From the NCBI RefSeq assembly GCF_000160835.1, contig NZ_GG700738.1:119257-183256 (forward strand): a stretch of DNA of 64,000 bases. The letters are read 5' to 3'. Below the pieces are notes generated by a model that saw only the letters and a list, made by a program, of their open reading frames with translations, did no database searches and was not told the origin of the DNA. The position numbers and the translations under genes are program-made. Source of the stretch: Limosilactobacillus antri DSM 16041 (GTDB taxonomy: Bacteria; Bacillota; Bacilli; Lactobacillales; Lactobacillaceae). Within the stretch, counting starts at the first letter, position 1; every line of letters starts with the position of its first letter. This document shows positions 26,276 through 34,247 of this stretch, one piece after another.

Positions 26276-26997
26276 GCTTATTAAATATTGATGGCTTACA
26301 GTCTGAAGTCTTCGTTCCAATTACTCCAAAGCCGGTCTTTGCTAAAGTAACAAAGCCGCTTAAGGACATGAAGATTGCGATTGTTACTGCCGCCGGTGTT
26401 CATATGAAAAAAGATAAGCCGTTTAACCTCGCCGGTGATACTAGTTACCGGGTAGTTCCAAGTTCTGCAACGGATGATGAGCTAATGGTTTCACACGGTG
26501 GATATGATAACACCGATGTTAACAAGGACATTAACTGTATGTTCCCAATTGACCGTTTGCGTGAATTGGCGGATGAAGGATTTATCGGTTCTCTTGCACC
26601 TAACTTCTACACTTGTATGGGTGGTGGTGGAGACGTTAAAGTCTTCACTGAAGAAACTGGTCCAGCAATTGCTAAAAAGATTAAGGAAGAAAACGTCGAT
26701 GGCGTTATTCTGACTGCTGGTTGAGGTACCTGCCACAGAACTGCCGTGATCGTGCAGCGAGCTATTGAATCTCTAGGGATTCCTACTATTATCATTGCAG
26801 CGTTACCTCCAGTAGTACGTCAGCAGGGTACGCCACGTGCCGTTGCTCCTCGTGTACCGATGGGTGCCAATGCCGGCGAACCAAATAACGTGGAGATGCA
26901 AACTGGTATCGTAAAAGACACGTTAAAACAACTGGTGGAAATTGACCAACCTGGCAAGATCGTACCACTTCCGTACGAATATGTTGCTGATATTTAA
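26272..26997 (+). CDS. prdB: D-proline reductase selenoprotein PrdB (UGA = Sec151)
   Basis: The frame from ATG 26272 meets TGA at 26722-26724 and then continues to TAA at 26995. Read as selenocysteine, it gives 241 residues with ILTAG-U-GTCHRTAV at position 151, the UxxC redox centre of the PrdB/GrdB family. The selenol is known to attack the substrate held on the PrdA pyruvoyl group. The downstream half (RAIESLGIPTIIIAALPPV) is well conserved, and all Sec machinery lies in the same island. A conventional gene caller would break this into two fragments. Translation is coupled to the upstream gene through an ATGA overlap. Confidence 0.96.
26722..26757 (+). promoter_or_regulatory. UGA-Sec codon and candidate bacterial SECIS
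   Basis: The UGA (26722-26724) is followed by a small hairpin: CTGC (26741-26744) pairs with GCAG (26754-26757) around a 9-nt loop CGTGATCGT. The loop begins 20 nt after the UGA and has G as its second base. This fits the bSECIS rules I recall: loop 16-37 nt from the UGA, with an early loop G. The stem is only 4 bp, and UGCCAC with GUGCA offers an alternative pairing. Confidence 0.6.
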
Positions 26998-27014
26998 CCT
27001 CAATTTAGGCTAAT

Positions 27015-27058
27015 AAGGCGCGGCTATATGAGATTGTTTGTATGGCCGGGCCTTTTTT
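27015..27058 (+). terminator. Internal terminator between prdB and prdD
   Basis: AAGGC-G-CGGC (27015-27024) pairs with GCCG-G-GCC (27045-27052) across one G-G mismatch, followed by TTTTTT. It probably lets prdAB be expressed more strongly than prdDEF. Confidence 0.7.
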
Positions 27059-27075
27059 GAAAAGAGGGAAGTCTA

Positions 27076-27822
27076 GTGGTAAATGATATTTTAAAAATTA
27101 AAGCATTTAATGTTCAGACTGTTTCTTTTGGTGATGAATATAAATTTAATGCTGGCCACTTAATAATTCCACAGCAGGCTAATTTAAAACTTCCTTCGTA
27201 CTATGATTCGATTAAAATTCGTATAATTCGTCCACATCATCATAATGTCCAGGTAAATTCTATTATGGACATCGTGCCAATTTCGACAAAAGTATTGGGG
27301 GAGATTGGAACCGGATTAACTCATACGTTAACTGGGGTCGTTCTTATAATCACTGGCGCCGATATTACAGGAAAGCAATTACATGACTTTGGATCTTCTG
27401 CTGGGATTTTACAAGATCAGTTGCAGCTGGGCACTCCCGGGACTCCGGGACCAGATGATTATATTATTTCGTTTGACGTTATGTTGGGAGAAAAATATGA
27501 ATATAGTCGTAAACTGTTTACGGATATTTTTAAGTATGCTGATGATTACCTTCAACCGATTCGTAAAATTATGAAAATGATTGACGGGCGTGAGGCTAGT
27601 GAAACTCATGAGTATCACAACTACCCTAACCAAGGTAAGGGTAAACCGAACGTGGCTATTGTAAAACAGGTTTCGGGTCAGGGAGCCATGTATGACAACC
27701 TACTATTTCCAACGGAACCAAGCGGTATGCGTGGAGGAGAATCTATTATTGATATGGATAATTTCCCGGTACTACTAACACCGAACGAATATCGTGATGG
27801 TGCAATTCATGCAATGGTTTAG
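27076..27822 (+). CDS. prdD: PrdD, homologue of the PrdA N-terminal part
   Basis: This 248-residue protein is related to residues of about 180-420 of PrdA. Paired segments include FGDEYKFNAGHLII, NSIMDIVPISTKVLGEIGTGLTHTLTGV, QGAMYDNLLFPTEPSG and the end YRDGAIHAMV. It stops where PrdA has its cleavage cysteine. The catalytic role of PrdD is not known; an accessory subunit is likely. The GTG start at 27076 follows GAGGGA. prdE begins 14 bp downstream. Confidence 0.85.
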   Translation: MVNDILKIKAFNVQTVSFGDEYKFNAGHLIIPQQANLKLPSYYDSIKIRIIRPHHHNVQVNSIMDIVPISTKVLGEIGTGLTHTLTGVVLIITGADITGKQLHDFGSSAGILQDQLQLGTPGTPGPDDYIISFDVMLGEKYEYSRKLFTDIFKYADDYLQPIRKIMKMIDGREASETHEYHNYPNQGKGKPNVAIVKQVSGQGAMYDNLLFPTEPSGMRGGESIIDMDNFPVLLTPNEYRDGAIHAMV

Positions 27823-27836
27823 AGGAGGAATTACTT

Positions 27837-28310
27837 ATGGGTGTTGGGCCGTCGACTAAGGAAACTACGCTTCATCACTTTCATGATCCACTGGTCCAAG
27901 TTTTTGGCAGTGATCCGGACATTAACCTTCAGGGAGTAATTGTTGTCGGCACACCGGAGGACAATACCTTGAAGCACTTGGTAGGCAAACGGACTGCTAA
28001 GTGGCTTGAGGGAATGTCAACCCAGGGCGCCGTAATTGCAGCGGATGGCTGGGGTAATTCGGACGTCGACTTTATGAACACTATGTCTGCAATAGGCGAT
28101 GAAGGTATTTCAATTATTGGCTTAAAGTTCATTGGTAAACAGGCTACATTTGTGGTCAGTAACGAATATACGAAGTATGTACTTGATATTAATAAGTCTG
28201 TACAGGGAATTGAAACCACAGTTGTTGGTGAAAACAGTCTTGATTTGCATGATGCAAATAAGGCACTCGGCTTACTAAAGCTTAAAATGCGGGCCGACGG
28301 AAATGGATAG
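27837..28310 (+). CDS. prdE: PrdE, homologue of the PrdA C-terminal part
   Basis: The 157 residues begin MGVGPSTKETTLHHFHDPLV, aligning with PrdA just after its processed cysteine (IGPASKETSRHYWREPLV). Further shared segments are GVIVVGTPEDNT, WLEGMSTQGAVIAADGWGN and the EAIGSRGV-like SAIGDEGISIIG. The pyruvoyl-forming Cys is absent, so PrdD plus PrdE look like a permanently split, non-self-processing PrdA relative. The ribosome site GAGGAGG is strong. Confidence 0.85.
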   Translation: MGVGPSTKETTLHHFHDPLVQVFGSDPDINLQGVIVVGTPEDNTLKHLVGKRTAKWLEGMSTQGAVIAADGWGNSDVDFMNTMSAIGDEGISIIGLKFIGKQATFVVSNEYTKYVLDINKSVQGIETTVVGENSLDLHDANKALGLLKLKMRADGNG

Positions 28311-28327
28311 ACTGGAGGTATATTAAA

Positions 28328-29344
28328 ATGAAATTCAATCGAATGTTAAGTGTCATTGATTCACATACCGCTGGTGAAGCTGCTCGAATTGTTATTGGTG
28401 GTATTCCCAAATTAGAGGGGAACACTATTGCTGAAGAAAAGCAATATTTAATTGATCATCATGATGATTTGAGAAAATCAATTATGCTTGAACCTCGTGG
28501 CCATAGTGAAATGTTTGGGGCATTTTTAGTACCTGCTAAGAACCCTGAAGCTGATTTTGGCATTATTTTCATGGATACTGGTGGTTACCTTAATATGTGT
28601 GGCCACAATACAATTGCTGCGGTGACAGCAATTGTTGAAACTGGTATGGTCGACGTTAAGGAAACCGATCGTGAAAAAGAGGTCGTTTTAGAGGCACCAG
28701 CTGGAATTATTCGGGCAACTGCTCATATGTCAGAACCATTTGTTGTTGATAGTGTATCGTTCCAAAATGTCCCAGCATTTCTGTACAAGAAGGACGTTAC
28801 AATTGACGTACCAGATCTTGGAAAGGTTACATTGGATGTTTCATTTGGTGGCAGCTTCTTTGCTATCCTGCCAGTTGCAGAAGTAAAGGAAAAGATCTCA
28901 CCAGAAAACTCATCTAAGTTAGCTGAAGTTGGGATGAAGATTCTTCATGCTGCTAATAAGCAAATTGAGGTTCAACATCCAACTATGCCATATATTAACA
29001 CAATTGACTTAGTTGAAATGTACGGTGATCCAAAGTCCGATGATGCTACAAAGCAAAACGTAGTTGTCTTTGGTGATGGACAGGTTGATCGCTCACCATG
29101 TGGTACTGGGACAAGTGCTAAGATGGCGACCTTATATGCTAAGGGTGAATTAGGTTTAAACGAGAAATTTGTTTATGAGAGTATTCTACAGACTAAGTTT
29201 GTTGGTAGGGTTCTGAAGGAAACGACAATAGGAGACCAAAAAGCAGCTATCCCAGAAGTTACTGGCTCTGCTTACATTACTGGCCTTAATACCTTACTAT
29301 TTGATCCGCATGATCCACTATCGGGAGGATTTAACCTCAAATAA
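28328..29344 (+). CDS. prdF: Proline racemase PrdF
   Basis: It interconverts L- and D-proline without a cofactor, using two cysteines. Both are present in the 338 residues: Cys91 in MCGHNTI and Cys258 in SPCGTGTSA. DSHTAGE near the N-terminus is also conserved. Hydroxyproline epimerases share this fold, but the prd operon context and the Cys/Cys pair support proline racemase. It makes the D-proline used by PrdAB from L-proline, which PepI may release. It lies in the prdDEF transcript. Confidence 0.93.
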   Translation: MKFNRMLSVIDSHTAGEAARIVIGGIPKLEGNTIAEEKQYLIDHHDDLRKSIMLEPRGHSEMFGAFLVPAKNPEADFGIIFMDTGGYLNMCGHNTIAAVTAIVETGMVDVKETDREKEVVLEAPAGIIRATAHMSEPFVVDSVSFQNVPAFLYKKDVTIDVPDLGKVTLDVSFGGSFFAILPVAEVKEKISPENSSKLAEVGMKILHAANKQIEVQHPTMPYINTIDLVEMYGDPKSDDATKQNVVVFGDGQVDRSPCGTGTSAKMATLYAKGELGLNEKFVYESILQTKFVGRVLKETTIGDQKAAIPEVTGSAYITGLNTLLFDPHDPLSGGFNLK

Positions 29345-29368
29345 AAAAGCGTAGGAGGTATTTAAGGT

Positions 29369-30262
29369 ATGAATGGAACAACAATTGTCCGGATTATCCT
29401 GGGCATTATGTCGGTATATATTGTAATTATTTTCGGTCGCGATTTAATTGTTAATCGAAAGAAGATTAATGATGGAAACTGGATTGTGACCGGAATTATC
29501 GGATTCATTACAAACTTCTTTGATACACTGGGAATTGGCTCCTATGCACCAACAACCATGTTTCTGAAATTAACGCACTCACTTAAGAGTGACAAGTTGT
29601 TACCAGGGACATTAACGGTTGCTTGTTCAATCCCTGTGTTAGTGGAAGCGTTTCTCTATACTGGTACTGTTAAAGTAGAAAGTACGACTCTTTTGGTAAT
29701 GGTTGTTGCAGCTATCCTTGGTTCTTGGTTAGGTTCTAAGGTGGTTGCTAAACTTGATGAAAAGAAAATTCAAGTAGTGATGGGGATTGCCTTAGCCGTT
29801 ACCGCAATTTTAATGGTTTTATCAGCTACTGGAGTTACAGCAGCTCTTGGTGCTGGTAATACTGCTATGGGAATTCACGGTTGGAAGTTATGGTTAGCGG
29901 CAATTGTCAACTTTATTTTGGGAGCATTGATGACAGCCGGAATTGGACTTTATGCTCCCTGCTTAGCATTAGTTTACCTAATGGGAATGAACCCACTGGT
30001 AACCTTCCCAATTATGATGGCCTCATGCGCATCGTTGATGCCTGTTGCTGCTCATACTTTTATCAAAAATAATGATTATGCACGTGTACCATCAATTGCA
30101 ATTACTATTGCCGGTTCTATCGGTGTTTACGTTGCCTATACTTTTGTTAAGAGCATGAATGTCAAGATGCTGACTTGGCTTGTTATTATTGTAATGGTTT
30201 ATACTTCAATTTTGATGCTAGTCGAAGGTATTAAGAAGTTTAAGGCTCAAAATAAGGCCTAG
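29369..30262 (+). CDS. TSUP (TauE/SafE-like) membrane protein, paralogue 1
   Basis: A 297-residue integral membrane protein with about eight hydrophobic helices in two related halves, typical of the sulfite exporter TauE/SafE superfamily. The first half carries TNFFDTLGIGSYAPTT, the second TAGIGLYAPCLALVYLMG. A paralogue with the same motifs lies at 36872, so the two copies bracket the sel genes. The substrate is unknown: selenite, another oxyanion, proline or 5-aminovalerate are all possible. A ribosome site GGAGG precedes the ATG. Confidence 0.78.
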   Translation: MNGTTIVRIILGIMSVYIVIIFGRDLIVNRKKINDGNWIVTGIIGFITNFFDTLGIGSYAPTTMFLKLTHSLKSDKLLPGTLTVACSIPVLVEAFLYTGTVKVESTTLLVMVVAAILGSWLGSKVVAKLDEKKIQVVMGIALAVTAILMVLSATGVTAALGAGNTAMGIHGWKLWLAAIVNFILGALMTAGIGLYAPCLALVYLMGMNPLVTFPIMMASCASLMPVAAHTFIKNNDYARVPSIAITIAGSIGVYVAYTFVKSMNVKMLTWLVIIVMVYTSILMLVEGIKKFKAQNKA

Positions 30263-30289
30263 GATTTTTTAAGCATTGAAACAGCGATC

Positions 30290-30330
30290 GACCATGGGTA
30301 ACCATGGTCATACATAGGATGGAACCATCC
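30290..30330 (+). promoter_or_regulatory. Tandem hairpins in the selD leader
   Basis: GACCATGG (30290-30297), loop GTAA, CCATGGTC (30302-30309) is a perfect 8-bp stem closed by a GNRA-type tetraloop. GGATGG (30317-30322), AA, CCATCC (30325-30330) follows. No T run is present. They sit 24 nt before the selD ATG and may control translation or mRNA processing. Confidence 0.55.
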
Positions 30331-30353
30331 ATTAAATAAAAGGAGTGAACGCT

Positions 30354-31394
30354 ATGCCGTCAACCGAGAAGGATTTTTTAACCGTTTGCGGTGGTTGTAA
30401 TGCTAAAATTGGCGCTGGTAATTTAGCAGCAATTTTAAAATCACTGCCACGACCGAAAAAGAGTGATCGATTACTGGTTGGATATAATTCAGACGATGAT
30501 GCAGCTGTTTATAAGATCGATGATCAAACCGCCATTATTCAAACGTTAGATTTCTTTCCGTCAATGGTGACAGATCCGTACCTATTTGGGAAAATAGCGG
30601 CGACTAATGCTTTGTCAGATGTATTCGCGATGGGCGGTGATGTGGTTACTTGTCTAAATATTGTGTGTTTTCCAGAAGACAGTAACATGAAAATTTTGGA
30701 ACAGATATTAAAAGGAGGCGCAGAAAAGGTTAAGGAAGCGGGAGGAATCCTTGCTGGAGGGCATTCGATTCACGATCATCGTGCAAAGTATGGTCTCTCC
30801 GTAATGGGGAAGGTGGCTCCCGATAAGATTCTGCGCAACGATAATGTTCAGGATGGGGATGTTTTAATTCTTACTAAGCCCTTGGGAGTTGGAATTATTG
30901 TTCCGGCGTATAATACCGGCCAGGTTGATGAAGAAGCCTTCAAAGCAGCTACTGATTCAATGACCACGTTGAACAAGTATGCAGCGGATATTATGCGTGA
31001 TTATCCGGTTGATTCATGTACGGATATTACTGGATTTGGTTTGGCGGGACATTTAACGGAGATGTTGCACGGTGAGTATCAGGCCCGGTTAACTGCAGAA
31101 AACATTCCAATGATTCCAGAGGCATATGAATGTGCTGGTGAATTTTTGACTACCGCTGGTGGTCAACGTAACCGAGACTTTTTAGGTAAGCGGATTGATT
31201 TTACTTTTGATGATTACGCATTACAAGAAGTGCTGTTTGATCCGCAAACTTCAGGTGGCTTGTTAATTGCTGTTCAGCCGCAGTATGCAGATGTAATGAT
31301 GAATAGGCTGAAAAAGCTTACTACACGGTCAGCTGTTATTGGTAAGATTACTAAAAAAGATCCAAATGACCAAACGGAAATTATTGTGGATTAA
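30354..31394 (+). CDS. selD: Selenide, water dikinase
   Basis: It makes selenophosphate from selenide and ATP, the selenium donor for Sec-tRNA. The 346-residue protein has TVCGGCNAKIGAG near the N-terminus, where the Cys replaces the Sec found in some homologues. The ATP-binding DDAAVYKI and GGHSI segments are conserved. The ATG at 30354 is preferred, 8 nt after AGGAG; the upstream GTG at 30345 overlaps that ribosome site. It heads a tight run of selenium genes. Confidence 0.95.
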   Translation: MPSTEKDFLTVCGGCNAKIGAGNLAAILKSLPRPKKSDRLLVGYNSDDDAAVYKIDDQTAIIQTLDFFPSMVTDPYLFGKIAATNALSDVFAMGGDVVTCLNIVCFPEDSNMKILEQILKGGAEKVKEAGGILAGGHSIHDHRAKYGLSVMGKVAPDKILRNDNVQDGDVLILTKPLGVGIIVPAYNTGQVDEEAFKAATDSMTTLNKYAADIMRDYPVDSCTDITGFGLAGHLTEMLHGEYQARLTAENIPMIPEAYECAGEFLTTAGGQRNRDFLGKRIDFTFDDYALQEVLFDPQTSGGLLIAVQPQYADVMMNRLKKLTTRSAVIGKITKKDPNDQTEIIVD

Positions 31395-31414
31395 GGAAAG
31401 GGAGATTATTAATT

Positions 31415-32068
31415 ATGCAAACTGTTGATGCAATGGGGAAAGCATGTCCAACACCAGTAATTATGACACGGAAGGCGCTTCGCGATAATGATGTTGTGGT
31501 GACTAGAGTAAGCGAAGAAATTGCCACAGAAAATATTTCAAAAATGGCGGCCCAACTTGGATATAAATGCTCGGTTGAACAAAAAGGAGATCATGAATGG
31601 GCAGTTACGGTAGAAAAGCAGGATGTAAAATCTGCCAATGCCTGTCGAATGGCCATTAATGAATACTCAGTTACCGGTGATGATGAGCAACATATTGAGC
31701 CAGCCGCTATCAATAATATACGGCTTTCTGACGGTTACATTGTTGTTCTTAATTCAGATGAAGTTGGCCGTGGTGATTCTACTCTTGGTAAGCAATTAGC
31801 GAAGAGCTTTGTTTCCTCACTGACGGAACAGGATGTTTTACCGGAATACATTTTGATGTACAACAGTGGTGTTAAACTGGCTATTAACGATGCTGATACA
31901 CTGGAAGACCTGCAGGACCTGGAAAAAATGGGGGTTAAGATCATGGAGTGTGGAATTTGTGTTAACTTCTTTGACATTAAGGACCAACTAGGCGTTGGCT
32001 CCATCACTAATATGTTTCAAATTACCGAATTGATGCGGAGTGCTCAGCGGGTTGTTAAGCCTTCATAA
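31415..32068 (+). CDS. yedF: Selenium metabolism protein YedF
   Basis: This 217-residue protein has an N-terminal TusA/SirA-like domain with the conserved GKACPTPVI cysteine, and a C-terminal DsrE-like domain (residues of about 100-205) with MECGICVNFF. Proteins of this layout track the selenium trait across bacteria and may carry selenium between enzymes. It lies 20 bp after selD and 15 bp before the DUF3343 gene, consistent with a selenium relay to SelD. Confidence 0.87.
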   Translation: MQTVDAMGKACPTPVIMTRKALRDNDVVVTRVSEEIATENISKMAAQLGYKCSVEQKGDHEWAVTVEKQDVKSANACRMAINEYSVTGDDEQHIEPAAINNIRLSDGYIVVLNSDEVGRGDSTLGKQLAKSFVSSLTEQDVLPEYILMYNSGVKLAINDADTLEDLQDLEKMGVKIMECGICVNFFDIKDQLGVGSITNMFQITELMRSAQRVVKPS

Positions 32069-32083
32069 GGATGGGGATGTAAA

Positions 32084-32347
32084 ATGCATGCAGAATATGG
32101 CTTAGTGGTGTTTGATTCAACGCATGAGGCGATTAAAACGGAAACGCTTGCTAAGAATAATCATTTTCATGCCCGTTTAATTGGTACTCCAGGTAAAATT
32201 GTAGCTGGTTGCGGTTTGAGTTTGCGGTTTGAAATGGATGATACGAACCAGTTGAAAAAATTGTTGGATAATAATAATGTGAGTTATAAGGGATTCTATC
32301 ATGCCCTTCGTGATGGAATTAAGAGTAGTTATACAGTAATCAAGTAA
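32084..32347 (+). CDS. DUF3343 protein, putative selenium-associated
   Basis: This small protein of 87 residues belongs to the DUF3343 family. It has EYGLVVFDSTHEAIKTE at the start and VAGCGLSLRFE near residue 45, with a single conserved Cys. The family is often next to yedF and sel genes, and its biochemical role is not established. Here it sits between yedF and selB, which supports a selenium-handling role by context only. Confidence 0.8.
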   Translation: MHAEYGLVVFDSTHEAIKTETLAKNNHFHARLIGTPGKIVAGCGLSLRFEMDDTNQLKKLLDNNNVSYKGFYHALRDGIKSSYTVIK

Positions 32348-32369
32348 AGAAAGTAGGGCTATCATAGTT

Positions 32370-34247
32370 ATGGACTATATTGTTGCTGCAACCGCAGGAC
32401 ATGTTGATCATGGTAAAACAACCCTTATCAAACGACTTACAGGAATCGATACTGATACTGCTCCGGAAGAGAAAAAGCGGGGCCTAACCATTAACTTAGG
32501 CTTCGCTTATTTTGATTTACCGAGCAAAAAGCGAATTGCCTTTGTTGACGTTCCGGGCCATGAGAAATTCCTCAAAAACATGATTTCTGGATTGACAGGG
32601 ATTGATATGGCGTTACTAGTGGTTGATGCTGGCGAGGGTGTGATGCCTCAGACTGAAGAACATGCTGCAATTTTGTCGCTGCTAGGAATTAAGAATTTTG
32701 TAATTGCGGTAACCAAGGCAGATACGGTTGATCCGGAAATGTGTCAGTTAACTATAGAAGATATTCGAGAACACTTTAAGAACGGGCCACTAGAGAAAGC
32801 ACCACTGGTGGTGACCGATGCGGTTAGTGGTCGGGGAATTAAAGAGCTAATCGCCGTGATGGATGAAACTGCTTCAAAAATTAAGAAACACCGTGCTGGA
32901 AGTAACCCCCGTTTGAACATTGATCGGGTTTTCACCATCAAGGGACATGGAACGGTGGTTACCGGAACGTTAATTGATGGTTTTATCAAAGCTAATGACA
33001 ACCTGGAAATTTACCCGTCTCAGATTCCCGTCCGGGTGAAAAACATTCAAGTTAATGATCAGGATCAACTAGTCGCTCAGCCAGACCACCGGGTTGCACT
33101 TAATCTTGATGTCAAATCATCGGATATTCATAAGGGTGAAATAGTTACAGTCCCTGGCAATGTTACCTCAAGTAAGTTACTGGATGTGCAATTAAATATG
33201 CTGCCGAACGTCCCCAGTCTAAAGCTCAATGAACGTTTTCGGCTGTACGTGGGGTCTGTTGAAGTTTTTGGGCGTCTTTACCCTATGGTTGAAGACGAGG
33301 TTAAAGCTGGCACAAACTGTCTAGCACAGTTGCGTTTAGAAACCCCAGTTGCTGTAAAAAATGGAGATCGTTTTATTGTGCGAACTTACTCCCCAATGGT
33401 TACTGTAGCTGGGGGAACAATTTTATCGGCTAATGCTAAGCATCATTCGCGTAATAACCAATCAATTATTAACACGCTAAGGATTCGCGCAGGTGGTGAC
33501 GAAAAGGCAATTATTGTGGATTACCTTCAAAATTCAGGCAAAACGGTGGCGACGACTAGAGAGTTAGCCAGTCTTATTGATGTTGATACCAAAGAACTTC
33601 AGAAGGATCTTCAGCAACTTCTTGATGCCCATCAACTAGTAGCAATTGATGATTATTATTTTACAAGTAATAATATTGACAATGTAATGCAACAGGTTGT
33701 TAGGTCCTTGGCGGACGCCCAAGAAAAGCACCCGTTAAGGAGGGGAGTTCCACGGCCAGAATTAATATCGAGGCTTAATAAGGCACTTCAGGTGCCAGTT
33801 GGGGCCAGCCTGATTAAAATGATGAAAGATCAGGAGCAGGTAAAGCTTGTTAATGATCTAGTAGCAACTAAGGAGTTTAAGGTTGTCCTGACGCCACAAC
33901 AAGAAAAGTTGAAGGCTGAGTTACTTAAAAAGCTTAATACTGGTGACCTGATTCCGGTGAGTGTCGAACAACTAGGTGAGCAATCTCAAGTCTTGCCACT
34001 TTTAGAATCCTTTGATGGAGAAGATTTTGTTTACCTAGGGGATGGCTATTGTCTGAGCTGGAAAACTTACCAGGAAATTATTCAAAAAGTACGTAATTAC
34101 TTAGCCAGTCATTCAGCAGGAATTGGTTTGAGTGAGTATCGTGATTTAACCGAGAGTTCCCGGAAGTACGCGATAATGGTATTGGAGCGCTTAGATAAGG
34201 ATGGAGTTACTAAACGAATGAATCGGGTGCATATTTTAAATGGATGA
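32370..34247 (+). CDS. selB: Selenocysteine-specific elongation factor SelB
   Basis: SelB binds GTP, Sec-tRNA and the SECIS hairpin to insert Sec at UGA. The 625-residue protein has G1 GHVDHGKT (residues 10-17), G3 DVPGHEKF and G4 TKAD, then EF-Tu-like domains 2 and 3. The C-terminal part of about 250 residues has the winged-helix repeats that contact the SECIS (for example GVPRPELISRLNKAL and GLSEYRDLTESSRKYAIMVLERLD). The length matches bacterial SelB. The next gene overlaps its end by 8 bp. Confidence 0.95.
   Translation: MDYIVAATAGHVDHGKTTLIKRLTGIDTDTAPEEKKRGLTINLGFAYFDLPSKKRIAFVDVPGHEKFLKNMISGLTGIDMALLVVDAGEGVMPQTEEHAAILSLLGIKNFVIAVTKADTVDPEMCQLTIEDIREHFKNGPLEKAPLVVTDAVSGRGIKELIAVMDETASKIKKHRAGSNPRLNIDRVFTIKGHGTVVTGTLIDGFIKANDNLEIYPSQIPVRVKNIQVNDQDQLVAQPDHRVALNLDVKSSDIHKGEIVTVPGNVTSSKLLDVQLNMLPNVPSLKLNERFRLYVGSVEVFGRLYPMVEDEVKAGTNCLAQLRLETPVAVKNGDRFIVRTYSPMVTVAGGTILSANAKHHSRNNQSIINTLRIRAGGDEKAIIVDYLQNSGKTVATTRELASLIDVDTKELQKDLQQLLDAHQLVAIDDYYFTSNNIDNVMQQVVRSLADAQEKHPLRRGVPRPELISRLNKALQVPVGASLIKMMKDQEQVKLVNDLVATKEFKVVLTPQQEKLKAELLKKLNTGDLIPVSVEQLGEQSQVLPLLESFDGEDFVYLGDGYCLSWKTYQEIIQKVRNYLASHSAGIGLSEYRDLTESSRKYAIMVLERLDKDGVTKRMNRVHILNG

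Noticed and set aside
26722-26724. prdB as a pseudogene broken by a stop codon
   Set aside because: The downstream frame is fully conserved and all Sec-decoding genes are in the same island. UGA at this point is the known Sec site of PrdB.
30354-31394. SelD as a second selenoprotein
   Set aside because: The active-site position is a TGC/TGT cysteine (TVCGGC) and no in-frame TGA is present. prdC also reads through with cysteines only.
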